A stretch of DNA of 62,650 nucleotides, taken from the NCBI GenBank assembly GCA_910586715.1, contig CAJUJG010000010.1, positions 1-62,650 on the forward strand, written 5' to 3'. Both the position numbers and the translations under genes were made by a program. Shown piece after piece: positions 34,601 to 43,124 of the stretch. The stretch's first letter is position 1. The number at the start of each line of letters is the position of its first letter. This DNA comes from an uncultured Lachnospiraceae bacterium (GTDB taxonomy: Bacteria > Bacillota > Clostridia > Lachnospirales > Lachnospiraceae). The notes under the pieces were generated by a model, which worked only from the letters and a program-made list of their open reading frames with translations, had not been told where the DNA came from and ran no database searches.

Positions 34601-34626
34601 CTTCAATGTTGCCGCCTATGAAGAAA

Positions 34627-34735
34627 ACTTGCTATAAATTTGGCATTTTTAAGGGTTTACGGACTTTTTGAAGATAAGATATAACAGTTAATAAATACTA
34701 TAAGAAATGTCTTATCAGAATTCCAGTTTATAGAG
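34627..34735 (+). repeat. 109-bp direct repeat, left copy
   Basis: Aligns without gaps to 37620-37728, 95 of 109 bases identical. The most conserved core is about 32 bases around TTTTTGAAGATAAGATATAACAG. Together the two copies bracket the type III toxin-antitoxin, Shedu-like, HEPN-like and DUF6061-like genes. Probably a non-coding part of a mobile-element backbone. Confidence 0.85.
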
Positions 34736-34789
34736 AGTGTAATATAAAGTGTGTAAGTTACTCTATATGTAAATATTTTTGCAAAGACA

Positions 34790-34817
34790 TTGACATTTTT
34801 TTGAAATTTGGTAGAAT
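34790..34817 (+). promoter_or_regulatory. Promoter of the type III toxin-antitoxin operon
   Basis: TTGACA (34790-34795), 16 bp, TAGAAT (34812-34817) with a TG two bases before the -10. A strong promoter fits the need for excess antitoxin RNA over toxin. Confidence 0.8.
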
Positions 34818-34823
34818 ACTATT

Positions 34824-34917
34824 AAAGGAGAGTCCTGCCAACAAGTGGACGTTCAAAAAGCGTTAGCGTCGCTACGGTGACACTACATTCAAGGACTATG
34901 GAAACATAGTCCTTGAA
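34824..34917 (+). ncRNA. Candidate type III antitoxin RNA
   Basis: Non-coding stretch between a strong promoter and a terminator, directly upstream of a ToxN-like toxin gene, exactly where type III antitoxin RNAs lie. Most known ones are tandem repeats of about 35-45 nt. Here only about one unit is seen, with a loose second half (compare 34844-34860 with 34876-34893). Short complementary stretches (AGCG/CGCT, GTC/GAC around 34860-34880) could make the pseudoknot such RNAs need. The exact start is inferred from the -10. Confidence 0.65.
34888..34917 (+). terminator. Terminator between antitoxin RNA and toxin gene
   Basis: A perfect 13-bp stem with a GAAA tetraloop followed by ATATTTT. In type III systems this partial terminator sets a high RNA-to-toxin ratio. 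Confidence 0.85.
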
Positions 34918-34937
34918 ATATTTTACGGGAGAATTTT

Positions 34938-35477
34938 ATGATACAGTTACCATTAGAAGTTTATCGAATAGACATGAAGTACATTAGGAATCTGCATAAT
35001 ATTGATGATAGAGTCTTTTCTGTATCGCCACAGATAAGGAAAGATGAACGTCCTTTTTTGGGTGTAATTCTTGTATGCAATGAACACAAATATTGTGTAC
35101 CGTTGTCAAAGCCCAAGAAAAAACATGAAAAAATGCGTGATAAGATAGATTTTAAGAAAATTGTACATAATGGTTCTTTGATAGGAGTTTTAAACTTTAA
35201 TCTTATGATACCTGTTGAAGATGCACAAATACAACGAATTGATACTAAAATCCGCAAACATGATAATATGGACACAAGAAAGAAAAAGGAGCTTCTTATC
35301 AAAGAATTGGAATGGTGTAATAATCATATAAGTGATTTGGTTAATACTGCAAATGTCCTTTATCAAAAATATATTTCTGCAGAAAAATTTGCAGCTAGAA
35401 AACAGTGCTTGGATTTTAAGAAAATGGAATTAGAATGTAATAAATATAATAGTAAGATGCAGAATCCAAAAAAATAG
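34938..35477 (+). CDS. Type III toxin-antitoxin endoribonuclease toxin (ToxN/AbiQ/CptN-like)
   Basis: 179 aa, the usual size. Family pattern: VYRIDMKYIRNLHNIDDRVF at the N-terminus, RPFLGVILVCNEHKYCVPLSKPKKKHEKM (the conserved PLSSPK-type strand), IDFKKI and GVLNFNLMIPV in the middle, then helices to the C-terminus. Known members cleave RNA and are held inactive by an RNA antitoxin, giving phage abortive infection. The upstream promoter, short non-coding RNA and terminator complete the module. RBS ACGGGAG precedes ATG 34938. Confidence 0.85.
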   Translation: MIQLPLEVYRIDMKYIRNLHNIDDRVFSVSPQIRKDERPFLGVILVCNEHKYCVPLSKPKKKHEKMRDKIDFKKIVHNGSLIGVLNFNLMIPVEDAQIQRIDTKIRKHDNMDTRKKKELLIKELEWCNNHISDLVNTANVLYQKYISAEKFAARKQCLDFKKMELECNKYNSKMQNPKK

Positions 35478-35604
35478 GTGATTCTGAATGAAAGATTTGA
35501 CCAACTGTCAATCAAAGTACACAAAATTTTTATAGTGCTTCAGCAAGCTTTTATGATTTGATTTATGATACAGCGATAATTGTATCTAAAAAAGGAAAAT
35601 TATC

Positions 35605-36477
35605 ATGCCATTTAATAAGAAATACAATGTAATAGAAAATGCACCTAGTCAATTGGATTGGGAGGAATATTGTAGTAAATCATTGATGGAATATCAATTA
35701 ATCTTGGAAAATTGTTCTGATGATGAAACTGTATTTCAAAAATTTTTTGAGGAAAATCCCTCTTTCTTACCAGGAGGGCTTGAACTTTTTGGTAATTCTG
35801 GACATTATCCATATATGGATGCACTAATATCACAACCTCAAATTGGTGGTGTTTTAAGGAGAATACCAGATTATGTATGGTTGGCAAACGATAGCTTAAC
35901 TTTTGCTCCTGTGTTTATTGAAATTGAAAAGCCAAGTAAAAAAATGTTTAATTTAAATGACACTGTCACAGCACCTTTTAGTCAAGCATATGGACAAATC
36001 CAAGAGTGGAAATACATTTTAAACCAACCTATAAATATACAGATAATGTATGAATATTTTGATTTACCTTTAGATATGAGAAAGAAAACATTTAAACCGC
36101 AGTTTTTGTTAGTTTATGGTCGGAGAGATGAATATGATGGCAATCATTTGCGAACGGGAATAAGGGCATCGTATAAAACAGATGATATAGATATAATGTC
36201 ATATGACAGACTGAAGCCTATTAGTGATTATCGACAGTTTATTTCATGCAAATTATCTCATGGTACATATAATGTTCTGAATATTCCGCCTACTTTTCGA
36301 TATAGGGCGGATTGCTCAGAAGAACTTGTTTCTATGAATGGATTTTATCAAAAGATAGACAGCATGAAATATACCAGTGAAGAAAGAAAAAAATTCCTTA
36401 AAGACAGATATGAGTATTGGTGCAGATTTGGACGAATGGATTCTAAAGGAATTATTTGCGGGCATGAAGGTGAATAA
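35605..36477 (+). CDS. Shedu-like (DUF4263) nuclease-fold defence protein
   Basis: 290 aa. The Shedu/DUF4263 pattern is seen: ETVFQKFFEENPSFLPGG, then RRIPDYVWLANDS..APVFIEIEKPSKKMF, a PD-(D/E)xK-like core (Asp in PDYV, then E-I-E-K), and FSQAYGQIQEWKYIL. The C-terminal part includes QFLLVYGRR. Shedu proteins protect against phage by DNA cleavage. RBS AAAGGAAA before ATG 35605. It precedes the HEPN-like gene by 18 bases and follows the toxin by 127 bases, fitting a defence cassette. Confidence 0.7.
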   Translation: MPFNKKYNVIENAPSQLDWEEYCSKSLMEYQLILENCSDDETVFQKFFEENPSFLPGGLELFGNSGHYPYMDALISQPQIGGVLRRIPDYVWLANDSLTFAPVFIEIEKPSKKMFNLNDTVTAPFSQAYGQIQEWKYILNQPINIQIMYEYFDLPLDMRKKTFKPQFLLVYGRRDEYDGNHLRTGIRASYKTDDIDIMSYDRLKPISDYRQFISCKLSHGTYNVLNIPPTFRYRADCSEELVSMNGFYQKIDSMKYTSEERKKFLKDRYEYWCRFGRMDSKGIICGHEGE

Positions 36478-36495
36478 TTAATTGGGAGGCAAAGT

Positions 36496-37137
36496 ATGAA
36501 AATATTTGCAAATACAGGTGTAATGGAACAATCTGCACATTTTGGCTGGCAAAACAAGGACGAGGCACTGTATGGAATACGTGAAGGATATAAGAATAGT
36601 GCCGATGAATTGGTGGAAATAGTGGTTAATAACGGTAGTAATATTAAAAAACTGGATACATATATTTTTCCTATTATGTTTTCTTATCGCCATGCGGTGG
36701 AAATATCTCTTAAACACATATATTTGCGAGCATATGGCAAAATCCCATCAGGCGGACATAGTTTGTTAGATTTATGGGATAAAGTAAAAAGAGAAGTAAT
36801 TGATGACATGATAAATTCAGAGGAATTTTTGGAACAAGTAAAAGAATATAAGAATAACTTTATGAAGTATTCATTAGAAGGAATTTCAATAAATAAAATC
36901 AGGCTATTAATGAAAGAATTACAAGAAGTAAATCAAATTGACGATGAAATAAATCCGCAAAATAAGCAAGCTGATCAAAATGCAGAAGTTTGGAGATATC
37001 TTATATCTACAGATGAACAACTATATTTCAAATTTTCTCATTCAGTTGATTATATAGTTTTAAAAGAAGGGATGAATTACCTATATGAAGTCTTAGATTT
37101 TATGTATCACATTGCAGATGAATACTTGTCGAGTTGA
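36496..37137 (+). CDS. Helical protein, possibly HEPN-like, paired with the Shedu-like gene
   Basis: 213 aa, mostly helical. The best-marked stretch is FPIMFSYRHAVEISLKHIYLRAYGKIPSGGHSLLDLWDKVK, which resembles helix-rich HEPN-type proteins with a HSLLDLW motif. A strict RX4-6H catalytic motif is not evident (Arg and His are 9 apart in RHAVEISLKH). RBS GGGAGG before ATG 36496. The 18-base gap to the Shedu-like gene suggests one operon; a regulatory or effector partnership is inferred. Confidence 0.5.
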   Translation: MKIFANTGVMEQSAHFGWQNKDEALYGIREGYKNSADELVEIVVNNGSNIKKLDTYIFPIMFSYRHAVEISLKHIYLRAYGKIPSGGHSLLDLWDKVKREVIDDMINSEEFLEQVKEYKNNFMKYSLEGISINKIRLLMKELQEVNQIDDEINPQNKQADQNAEVWRYLISTDEQLYFKFSHSVDYIVLKEGMNYLYEVLDFMYHIADEYLSS

Positions 37138-37205
37138 GGCTTGATCAAATATTTAAAAGAAATCCCCAAAAGTTTGAATAACTTAAGGGGATTATGAAAT
37201 TGCAA

Positions 37206-37445
37206 TTACCACACTTCTAATGAATCTTCCGCATCAACCCACATCTGCATATTGTCCTCGAGGTAAAGACGGGCGTATTCAAGAGGCTCATCAATAGCAA
37301 GGGTATTTAATGCACATTCGGAGCAGGGAGTAGTCTTTAATCCTTTCTCAGCTTCCCAACAGTCAATACGCAAAAGATAACCTGCGGTAGTTGCTGTGTC
37401 TATGCTGTTGTGGTGTATGTTGTATTCTGCATATATGATATTCAT
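37206..37445 (-). CDS. Small protein of mobile elements (DUF6061-like)
   Basis: 79 aa. Start at 37445 with AGGGAAAG upstream. It reads IIYAEYN...LLRIDCWEAE at the N-terminus and IDEPLEYARLYLEDNMQMWVD near the end, resembling small DUF6061-type proteins common in Clostridia conjugative elements. Function unknown. It converges on the HEPN-like gene. Confidence 0.5.
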   Translation of the reverse strand: MNIIYAEYNIHHNSIDTATTAGYLLRIDCWEAEKGLKTTPCSECALNTLAIDEPLEYARLYLEDNMQMWVDAEDSLEVW

Positions 37446-37510
37446 TGTCGTTGCTCTTTCCCTAAAATATTGTGAAAGCATTTCAATCAGTTCTTCATGT
37501 CTTGTCTATA

Positions 37511-37616
37511 TTGTGTTATAATTTGTTACAGGTTTTTCTTTCCCTTATTTTTGCCCTTATGAGTGTTCGTGACACGAGGGAAAAGAATATAACACAAGGG
37601 AAAGCATAAGGGCAAA
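37511..37616. other. Interleaved inverted repeats, possible transfer-origin or element-end relic
   Basis: Three pairs of inverted segments: TTGTGTTATA (37511-37520) with 37588-37597; CTTTCCCTT (about 37539-37547) with AAGGGAAAG (about 37596-37604); and TTTGCCCTTATG (37550-37561) with 37605-37616. Right arms follow the same order as left arms rather than nesting, so they cannot form one simple stem. They end 4 bases before the right 109-bp repeat. Confidence 0.5.
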
Positions 37617-37619
37617 CTC

Positions 37620-37728
37620 ACTTGCTATAAATTTAGCGTTTTCAAGGATTTTCAGTCTTTTTGAAGATAAGATATAACAGTTAATAAATGCCATAGAAAG
37701 TGTCCTATCAGAATTCCAGTTTATCGAG
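37620..37728 (+). repeat. 109-bp direct repeat, right copy
   Basis: Same orientation and length as 34627-34735, 14 mismatches. It follows the interleaved inverted repeats. Confidence 0.85.
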
Positions 37729-37828
37729 CAGATAGAACTCCAAAATAGGGTGACGGTGATAAGCATCATTGACTATCCCGCCGCCCTGTCTGTTATCGCT
37801 CCATATCCTGTGCCCTGCGGGGTTGCTC

Positions 37829-38144
37829 CCCATAAGCGCGAACTTAACTAAGCAGTCCTGGTAAAACTACTGAATGAAACTCATCATTTTGGTTTATCTG
37901 CCACCGTTGTTTTTTTGATAAATAGCGGAGATTCCAAGGGCACAGGCGGCAGGCACGGAAGGATTTTATTGTCCCAGTGTCTAATTTGTTAAAATTGTTT
38001 TGTAAATTCATGACATTCCTCTTTTGGTAAATTATTTGGCAAAATCATTTTACACGAAAGAGCGTTTGTCGTGAATTTTTTATTTTATAAATCTTTTGGA
38101 ATATTCACTTTTTGTATCGTTTTCATTAAGTTCGCGCTTATGGG
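37829..38144. repeat. 19-bp inverted repeat flanking about 280 bp of non-coding DNA
   Basis: Arms 37829-37847 and 38126-38144 are perfect reverse complements. The enclosed DNA has no gene I can support. The left arm is preceded by GGGGTTGCTCCCC, itself a small stem; the right arm leads into the 30-bp dispersed repeat at 38151. It may be the end of a mobile-element remnant or a small miniature element. Confidence 0.6.
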
Positions 38145-38150
38145 CGCATA

Positions 38151-38180
38151 CCGCACTAAGGAATATGGTTGCTTTAGCAA
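38151..38180. repeat. Copy 2 of the dispersed 30-bp repeat
   Basis: 27 of 30 bases match 2-31. It sits 6 bases right of the 19-bp inverted-repeat arm and about 110 bases upstream of the DUF4349 lipoprotein gene. Confidence 0.6.
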
Positions 38181-38291
38181 TTCTAACATTGCAAACCCAT
38201 ACAGGATTGTTTATACTGAAATTACCTATAGTAATATTATAATGTATCATATTTTCGGCATTATGTGCAAAAATGGAAGGAGTGGAGGATT

Positions 38292-39389
38292 ATGAAAAAG
38301 TTTGTGAAGAAAATGTCAACTATGCTGCTGTCAACGGTTCTTACCGCAGGTCTTTTAACGGGCTGCGGGGGAGCGTCTTCTGCGTCGGATACGGCGGCTG
38401 TAAGCACTAACGCGGCTCCCAGTTATGCGCAGCAGGAAAAGGCGGAGTACGGTGCTGGGATTGCGCAGGACAATTATGCCATGGATGAAGCCGCCGCTGC
38501 AGAGGAAGTGGATTATGGGGAATCCAGCGCTAAGGAAGATAATACGACACAGAATATGGACAGCATGACGCTTTTGGAAGAAAAGCTTGTGTACCATTGC
38601 AACATTGCTTTGGAAACGCTTGACTATGCAGGGACAATAAAATCCATTAAGGAGGCAATCGCACAGTACGGCGGCGTTATTCAGTCGGAGAATGAAACAG
38701 ACAGCAGTTATGAATGGTATTATGCGGATTACCAAAAGACGCAGGGGACGATGCGCAATTACATAGAAATCCGTGTGCCGTCAAAAAATTATGACAGCTT
38801 TGTATCCGCACTCGACGGCGTGGGTAAAATAACCTCAAAGTCGTCGAGCATCGACAATATCAGCCAGCAGTATTACGATACCACAACGCAGATTGATGCG
38901 CTCAAAATACAGGAGAAAAATCTGCTTGAAATGATGGAGCAGTGCGATACGATTGAGGATATGCTGACGGTACAGGAGCGTCTTACCACAGTGCAGTATG
39001 AATTGAATCGTCTTCAGACAAGCAAACGCTATATGGACGTTGATGTGGCATATTCGTATGTGAATATCAGCATTGAGGAGGTTATGGAGTTTCGCATTGA
39101 CGAGGTGCCTGTGAAGAAGAATACCTTTGCAGACCGCTTGGTGAACACCATAAAATCAACATGCAGCGGCTTTTTGATGTTCCTTGAAATTGTGCTGTTC
39201 CTGTTTATCAGATTGTTCCCGTATCTTGTGATTATAGGAATTATTTTGTTCTTTGCGCTTAGGAAGACAATTAAGAGAAACAAAGAGGAAAAGAAATATA
39301 GGAAAGCACAGCAGGATATATCACGGAATGCATCACAGGACGATTTGCAAAATGCAGATAATACGCAGAATAATCAAAATAATCAATAG
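38292..39389 (+). CDS. DUF4349 lipoprotein
   Basis: 365 aa. A lipobox (LLTGCGG) is followed by an Ala/Ser-rich linker. The DUF4349 core reads EEKLVYHCNIALETLDYAGTIKSIKEAIAQYGGVIQSE, RNYIEIRVPSKNYDSFVSAL, IDNISQQYYDTTTQIDALKIQEKNLLEMMEQC (coiled coil) and YMDVDVAYSYVNISIEE. A C-terminal membrane span (about 300-330) and a charged tail follow. With lipid anchor and span both ends sit in the membrane. Function of the family is unknown. Start at ATG 38292 behind GGAGTGGAGG. Confidence 0.85.
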   Translation: MKKFVKKMSTMLLSTVLTAGLLTGCGGASSASDTAAVSTNAAPSYAQQEKAEYGAGIAQDNYAMDEAAAAEEVDYGESSAKEDNTTQNMDSMTLLEEKLVYHCNIALETLDYAGTIKSIKEAIAQYGGVIQSENETDSSYEWYYADYQKTQGTMRNYIEIRVPSKNYDSFVSALDGVGKITSKSSSIDNISQQYYDTTTQIDALKIQEKNLLEMMEQCDTIEDMLTVQERLTTVQYELNRLQTSKRYMDVDVAYSYVNISIEEVMEFRIDEVPVKKNTFADRLVNTIKSTCSGFLMFLEIVLFLFIRLFPYLVIIGIILFFALRKTIKRNKEEKKYRKAQQDISRNASQDDLQNADNTQNNQNNQ

Positions 39390-39432
39390 GAAAAGAAAGA
39401 AATAAATTTTTAATTGTATTAATTAGGGGAGT

Positions 39433-41235
39433 ATGAATTGGAGTATGCATCAGAGTATGAAAAAACGCACAGCAATTTTGGCATCAGTGATTTGCCTTTA
39501 TACGGTCGGCGGCTGCGGGGCACAGCCTCCGGTCGTTGACATGAATGACACAAATATGACACAGGTGTCAGAAACAGACATAACGTTCGATGAAGAAAAT
39601 ATGACACAAATGTCAGAAACTCAGACGCTTGATGATGACAAAACAGATGTAAATATGACACAGGTGTCACAAAATGGCGCGGGGATTCAGGAAAACGATG
39701 CATATGTGTATTTTTTCGGGACAGATTGCATTTATGTTGTGGATAAAGCGACTGACGATGCACGGTTTTTGTGGAAAAGTGATGCATTTGAGCCGGGTTA
39801 CGGTATGTTTGACGGAAAAGGGATTTTGCTGGGGGAAAAGATATACTTCCTTGAGCGCGTTGCAGGTCGTTTGGAGGACAACGGTGTATATTATGAGATG
39901 TTCGTGCTGTCAAGGATGAACGCCGACGGCAGCGGCTACGAGCAGGCGGTTGCGCGGGAGAACAGCATTTACGGATATACGGGGATGTATTACAGCAATG
40001 GCGTTTTGCATCTGTACAATTCATACAACACCGAGGGCACGCGCTGCTATGCGGTTTTGGCGGACGGAAACCTTGGTGCGGAAATTCCGGTGGAGGAAAC
40101 AAAGTTTTTGTATCAAAAAGCTTTGGAGGAGGAATGGCTTGATCCTTCGGGGCTTGTATATCTGACGGACAGGGAAGCATTTTTTGTCGTGACGCAGGAT
40201 GGAAAACAGACATTCGAACGTGTTGATCTGCATACAAAGGAGCGGACGGTTATCGGTGAAATCGAGGGGCAGGGCAGCATGAGCGCGGTGTATCAGGAGG
40301 GGACGTTCTACTACATGCTCTGCGATGAAACACGCAAAGCGACGGTTGGATACCTTTCCGTGGAGGACGCAGCGGGCGGTGTGCTGTTTGAGCTTTCCGA
40401 CATGACAGGTTATACGAAACGGTTTTCGCCCTTCAGTTTTGGCATCAGGGTGTCGGGGGACGACCTTTATTATATGGATATGCGGGATTATGACGCATAT
40501 CTTGTCAGGAGATGTATGACCAGTTCGCAGCAGCCGATGTATTTTGTGGAGCCGGTTTACCGCACAAAAATTCATGAAGTTGGGACGCTTGCGGCACAAA
40601 AGCATGAGATATATGCTGAGAACAATCCGGAGCAGGTGTTGGGAACGGTGGATATTGAATGGCTTTCGGTGGACACGTCTTTTGCAGGCGCAAAGAAAAT
40701 TAACGCATATCTGTATGAGCATGAGGCGGAGAATATGCTGACGCAGTTTGAGAACAATGTGCGCAGGGACGAGGAATTTATCGATGCGCTGTCCGTACCC
40801 TATAGCTATGACAGCGAAGTACCGTGTGTCCGGTATTTTGATGGAAACTATGTGAGCTTTGTGCAGCAGGGTTACGACTATTTCGGCGGTGCGCACGGAT
40901 TACCGTTGTGGGAAGGATATGTCTTTGACCTTGAAACGGGCGAACGGCTTTTGCTTCCTGATATTATATCCAATACGGAAGCGGAGTTAAAAGACCTTGT
41001 GACAGAATATTTCGGTGAAATAATTGACGAAAGCCCAAGCGATTTTTGGCCGGATGCAAAGGAAACCGTGCGCGAGAGCGTTTCTTTGGAAATGACGGAT
41101 TTTGTGCTGACAGATGATGGGATTTGCTTTTTTATGCACCCATACAGCATTGCCGCCTATGCAATGGGCTTTTCGGAGGTGACGATACCGTATGCGGAGT
41201 TTAGTGGACTCCGATTTTCACCTAAAAAATCATAG
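39433..41235 (+). CDS. Lipoprotein with DUF3298 C-terminal domain
   Basis: 600 aa from the first ATG; starts at 39445 or 39457 are equally possible, and 39457 (MKKRTAILASV) gives the cleanest lipoprotein signal (YTVGGCG). The linker repeats NMTQVSE/NMTQMSE three times. The next part (about 90-390) is beta-rich, propeller-like. The C-terminus has the DUF3298 pattern (YFGGAHGLPLWEGYVFDLETGERLLLPDII... ICFFMHPYSIAAYAMGFSEVTIPYAEF), as in RsiV-like and peptidoglycan-related proteins. Likely cell-surface; function unknown. It lies 43 bases after the DUF4349 gene. Confidence 0.75.
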   Translation: MNWSMHQSMKKRTAILASVICLYTVGGCGAQPPVVDMNDTNMTQVSETDITFDEENMTQMSETQTLDDDKTDVNMTQVSQNGAGIQENDAYVYFFGTDCIYVVDKATDDARFLWKSDAFEPGYGMFDGKGILLGEKIYFLERVAGRLEDNGVYYEMFVLSRMNADGSGYEQAVARENSIYGYTGMYYSNGVLHLYNSYNTEGTRCYAVLADGNLGAEIPVEETKFLYQKALEEEWLDPSGLVYLTDREAFFVVTQDGKQTFERVDLHTKERTVIGEIEGQGSMSAVYQEGTFYYMLCDETRKATVGYLSVEDAAGGVLFELSDMTGYTKRFSPFSFGIRVSGDDLYYMDMRDYDAYLVRRCMTSSQQPMYFVEPVYRTKIHEVGTLAAQKHEIYAENNPEQVLGTVDIEWLSVDTSFAGAKKINAYLYEHEAENMLTQFENNVRRDEEFIDALSVPYSYDSEVPCVRYFDGNYVSFVQQGYDYFGGAHGLPLWEGYVFDLETGERLLLPDIISNTEAELKDLVTEYFGEIIDESPSDFWPDAKETVRESVSLEMTDFVLTDDGICFFMHPYSIAAYAMGFSEVTIPYAEFSGLRFSPKKS

Positions 41236-41424
41236 CATAAATTAGAATGAGAGATGTGACATTAGATATAGTAAATTTTTGTCATATATGATAGACTGTA
41301 ATAAGCGGACAAAGTAAAAAATACAAGCTCAGCAGCTTGCGTTCAAAGAATTTGCATGGCAGATTCTTTCTGAAATGATACGTGTAATGACAATTTAATA
41401 TACAAAGAAAGGCAGGACAAACAC

Positions 41425-43026
41425 ATGATAGCTACAAAATTATGGAACGCAGATTTGGGAAACGGAAATTATAAAAATCCTATTCTCTATGCAGACTACT
41501 CGGACCCCGATGCAATCAGGGTAGGAGAGGATTATTTTATGATTGCATCAAGCTTTTGCAATGCGCCGGGCTTACCTCTTTTGCACTCAAAGGATTTGGT
41601 GAACTGGAAGGTCGTCAACTATATTATCAACGAAATTCCCGAACCGCGCTACGAAAATCCGATACACGGCTGCGGCGTGTGGGCGCCGTCTATTCGGTAT
41701 CATGAGGGTACATATTATGCCTGCTTTCCGATGCCCGACGAGGGGATTTACATGAGTACGGCAACAGACCCGTTTGGAACGTGGTCAAAACCCGTCAATA
41801 TCAGACCTGCGGCAGGCTGGATTGATCCCTGCCCGTTTTGGGACGACGACGGAAAGGCGTATCTTGTGGCAGGCGTGGCAAAGAGCAGAATCGGTTACAA
41901 AAGCGTACTCCATATGGTGGAGATGCAGCCGGACGGCATGGGCTTAATCGGCGAGGAAGTCAAGATTTTTGACGGCAACGAAAACGATCAGGTGACGATA
42001 GAAGGACCAAAGCTTTACAAGAGAAACGGGTGGTATTACATTTTTGCTCCGGCAGGCGGCGTGAAAATCGGATGGCAGACTGTATTGCGTTCAAAGAATA
42101 TTTTCGGACCGTATGAGTATAAAGTGGTTATGCGTCAGGGCGACAGCCCCGTGAACGGACCGCATCAGGGCGCATGGGTGGATACCGCAGCGGGAGAAGA
42201 CTGGTTCCTTCATTTTCAGGACGTGTATGCGGCAGGCAGAATTGTCCACTTACAGCCTATGAGCTGGCAGAATGACTGGCCCGTTATCGGTATCGCAAAG
42301 GATGGAAACGATTATGGCGAGCCTGTTATGGAATACAAAAAGCCAAATGTCGGCGATGTCAAATGGGAAATTTGCGAGCCGGCAGCATCCGATGATTTTA
42401 CGGATACAGAGCTTGGTCTTCAGTGGCAGTGGAATGCCAATCCGAAAAAGGAATGGTACGCGCTGACGGGAACCAATTTGAGATTGAATGCGGTTAAGAA
42501 AAACAGTGTATACGGCGATATGCCGAATCTTTTGATACAGAAATGGCCTGCGCCGGAGTTTACCTGTGTCACGAAGTTAGATTTGTCAAACCTTGCGGAC
42601 GGTGACGAGGCGGGCGTGATTTCCATGGGAATGACCTACGGACTTGTAACATTTAAAAAGAATGGCAATACCCTTGCGGCAAGCTATGTGACAGGCGTGC
42701 AGAAGTACGGAAAGATTGTGCCGGACGAGACAATTGAAACTGCGGCGGAGCTTGCGCCGGTTGATGCGGCAAAGGCAGGCGAAGTATTTGTGAAATATAC
42801 GGTAAAGCGCACGGGACTGCGCGACCTGAATGCGAATGAAAAGGATTTCCCGTTGGAGACCGTTACGATTGAATATAGTACGGATGGAAATGATTATCAG
42901 AAAGCAGGCGACATGACATCGATACCCGGCAGGTGGGTTGGCGTGAAAAACGGTGTGTTCTGTGCGTCGGAAAATGGCGGCAGTACAGGATATGCGATAG
43001 TTGACAGCGTAATTTATCAGGCATAG
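41425..43026 (+). CDS. GH43 glycoside hydrolase (beta-xylosidase/arabinofuranosidase type) 1
   Basis: 533 aa, no signal peptide, so cytoplasmic. The GH43 five-bladed propeller shows the base Asp in YSDPDAIRVGEDYFMIASSF, the pKa-tuning Asp in WIDPCPFWDDDGKAYLV and the acid Glu in VTIEGPKLYKRNGWYYIF. HGCGVWAPSIRY is also typical. A C-terminal beta-sandwich (about 315-533) is the companion domain of xylosidase-type GH43. It would trim imported xylo- or arabino-oligosaccharides. RBS AGAAAGGCAGG. The 189-bp upstream gap has two weak hairpins and no clear promoter. Confidence 0.9.
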   Translation: MIATKLWNADLGNGNYKNPILYADYSDPDAIRVGEDYFMIASSFCNAPGLPLLHSKDLVNWKVVNYIINEIPEPRYENPIHGCGVWAPSIRYHEGTYYACFPMPDEGIYMSTATDPFGTWSKPVNIRPAAGWIDPCPFWDDDGKAYLVAGVAKSRIGYKSVLHMVEMQPDGMGLIGEEVKIFDGNENDQVTIEGPKLYKRNGWYYIFAPAGGVKIGWQTVLRSKNIFGPYEYKVVMRQGDSPVNGPHQGAWVDTAAGEDWFLHFQDVYAAGRIVHLQPMSWQNDWPVIGIAKDGNDYGEPVMEYKKPNVGDVKWEICEPAASDDFTDTELGLQWQWNANPKKEWYALTGTNLRLNAVKKNSVYGDMPNLLIQKWPAPEFTCVTKLDLSNLADGDEAGVISMGMTYGLVTFKKNGNTLAASYVTGVQKYGKIVPDETIETAAELAPVDAAKAGEVFVKYTVKRTGLRDLNANEKDFPLETVTIEYSTDGNDYQKAGDMTSIPGRWVGVKNGVFCASENGGSTGYAIVDSVIYQA

Positions 43027-43063
43027 CCAGTCGGAAGCAGAAAACCGTTTTTATTGCAAAAAC

Positions 43064-43077
43064 TGACACATATGTCA
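43064..43077. promoter_or_regulatory. Palindrome upstream of the second GH43 gene, possible operator
   Basis: TGACACATATGTCA (TGACA-N4-TGTCA) lies 47 bases before the second GH43 start. Similar palindromes occur three times inside the gene at 39433. It could be a repressor site; no regulator gene is adjacent. Confidence 0.4.
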
Positions 43078-43124
43078 TATTTGTGACGATTATAAAATTG
43101 AGAAACAGAAAGGACAAAACCACT

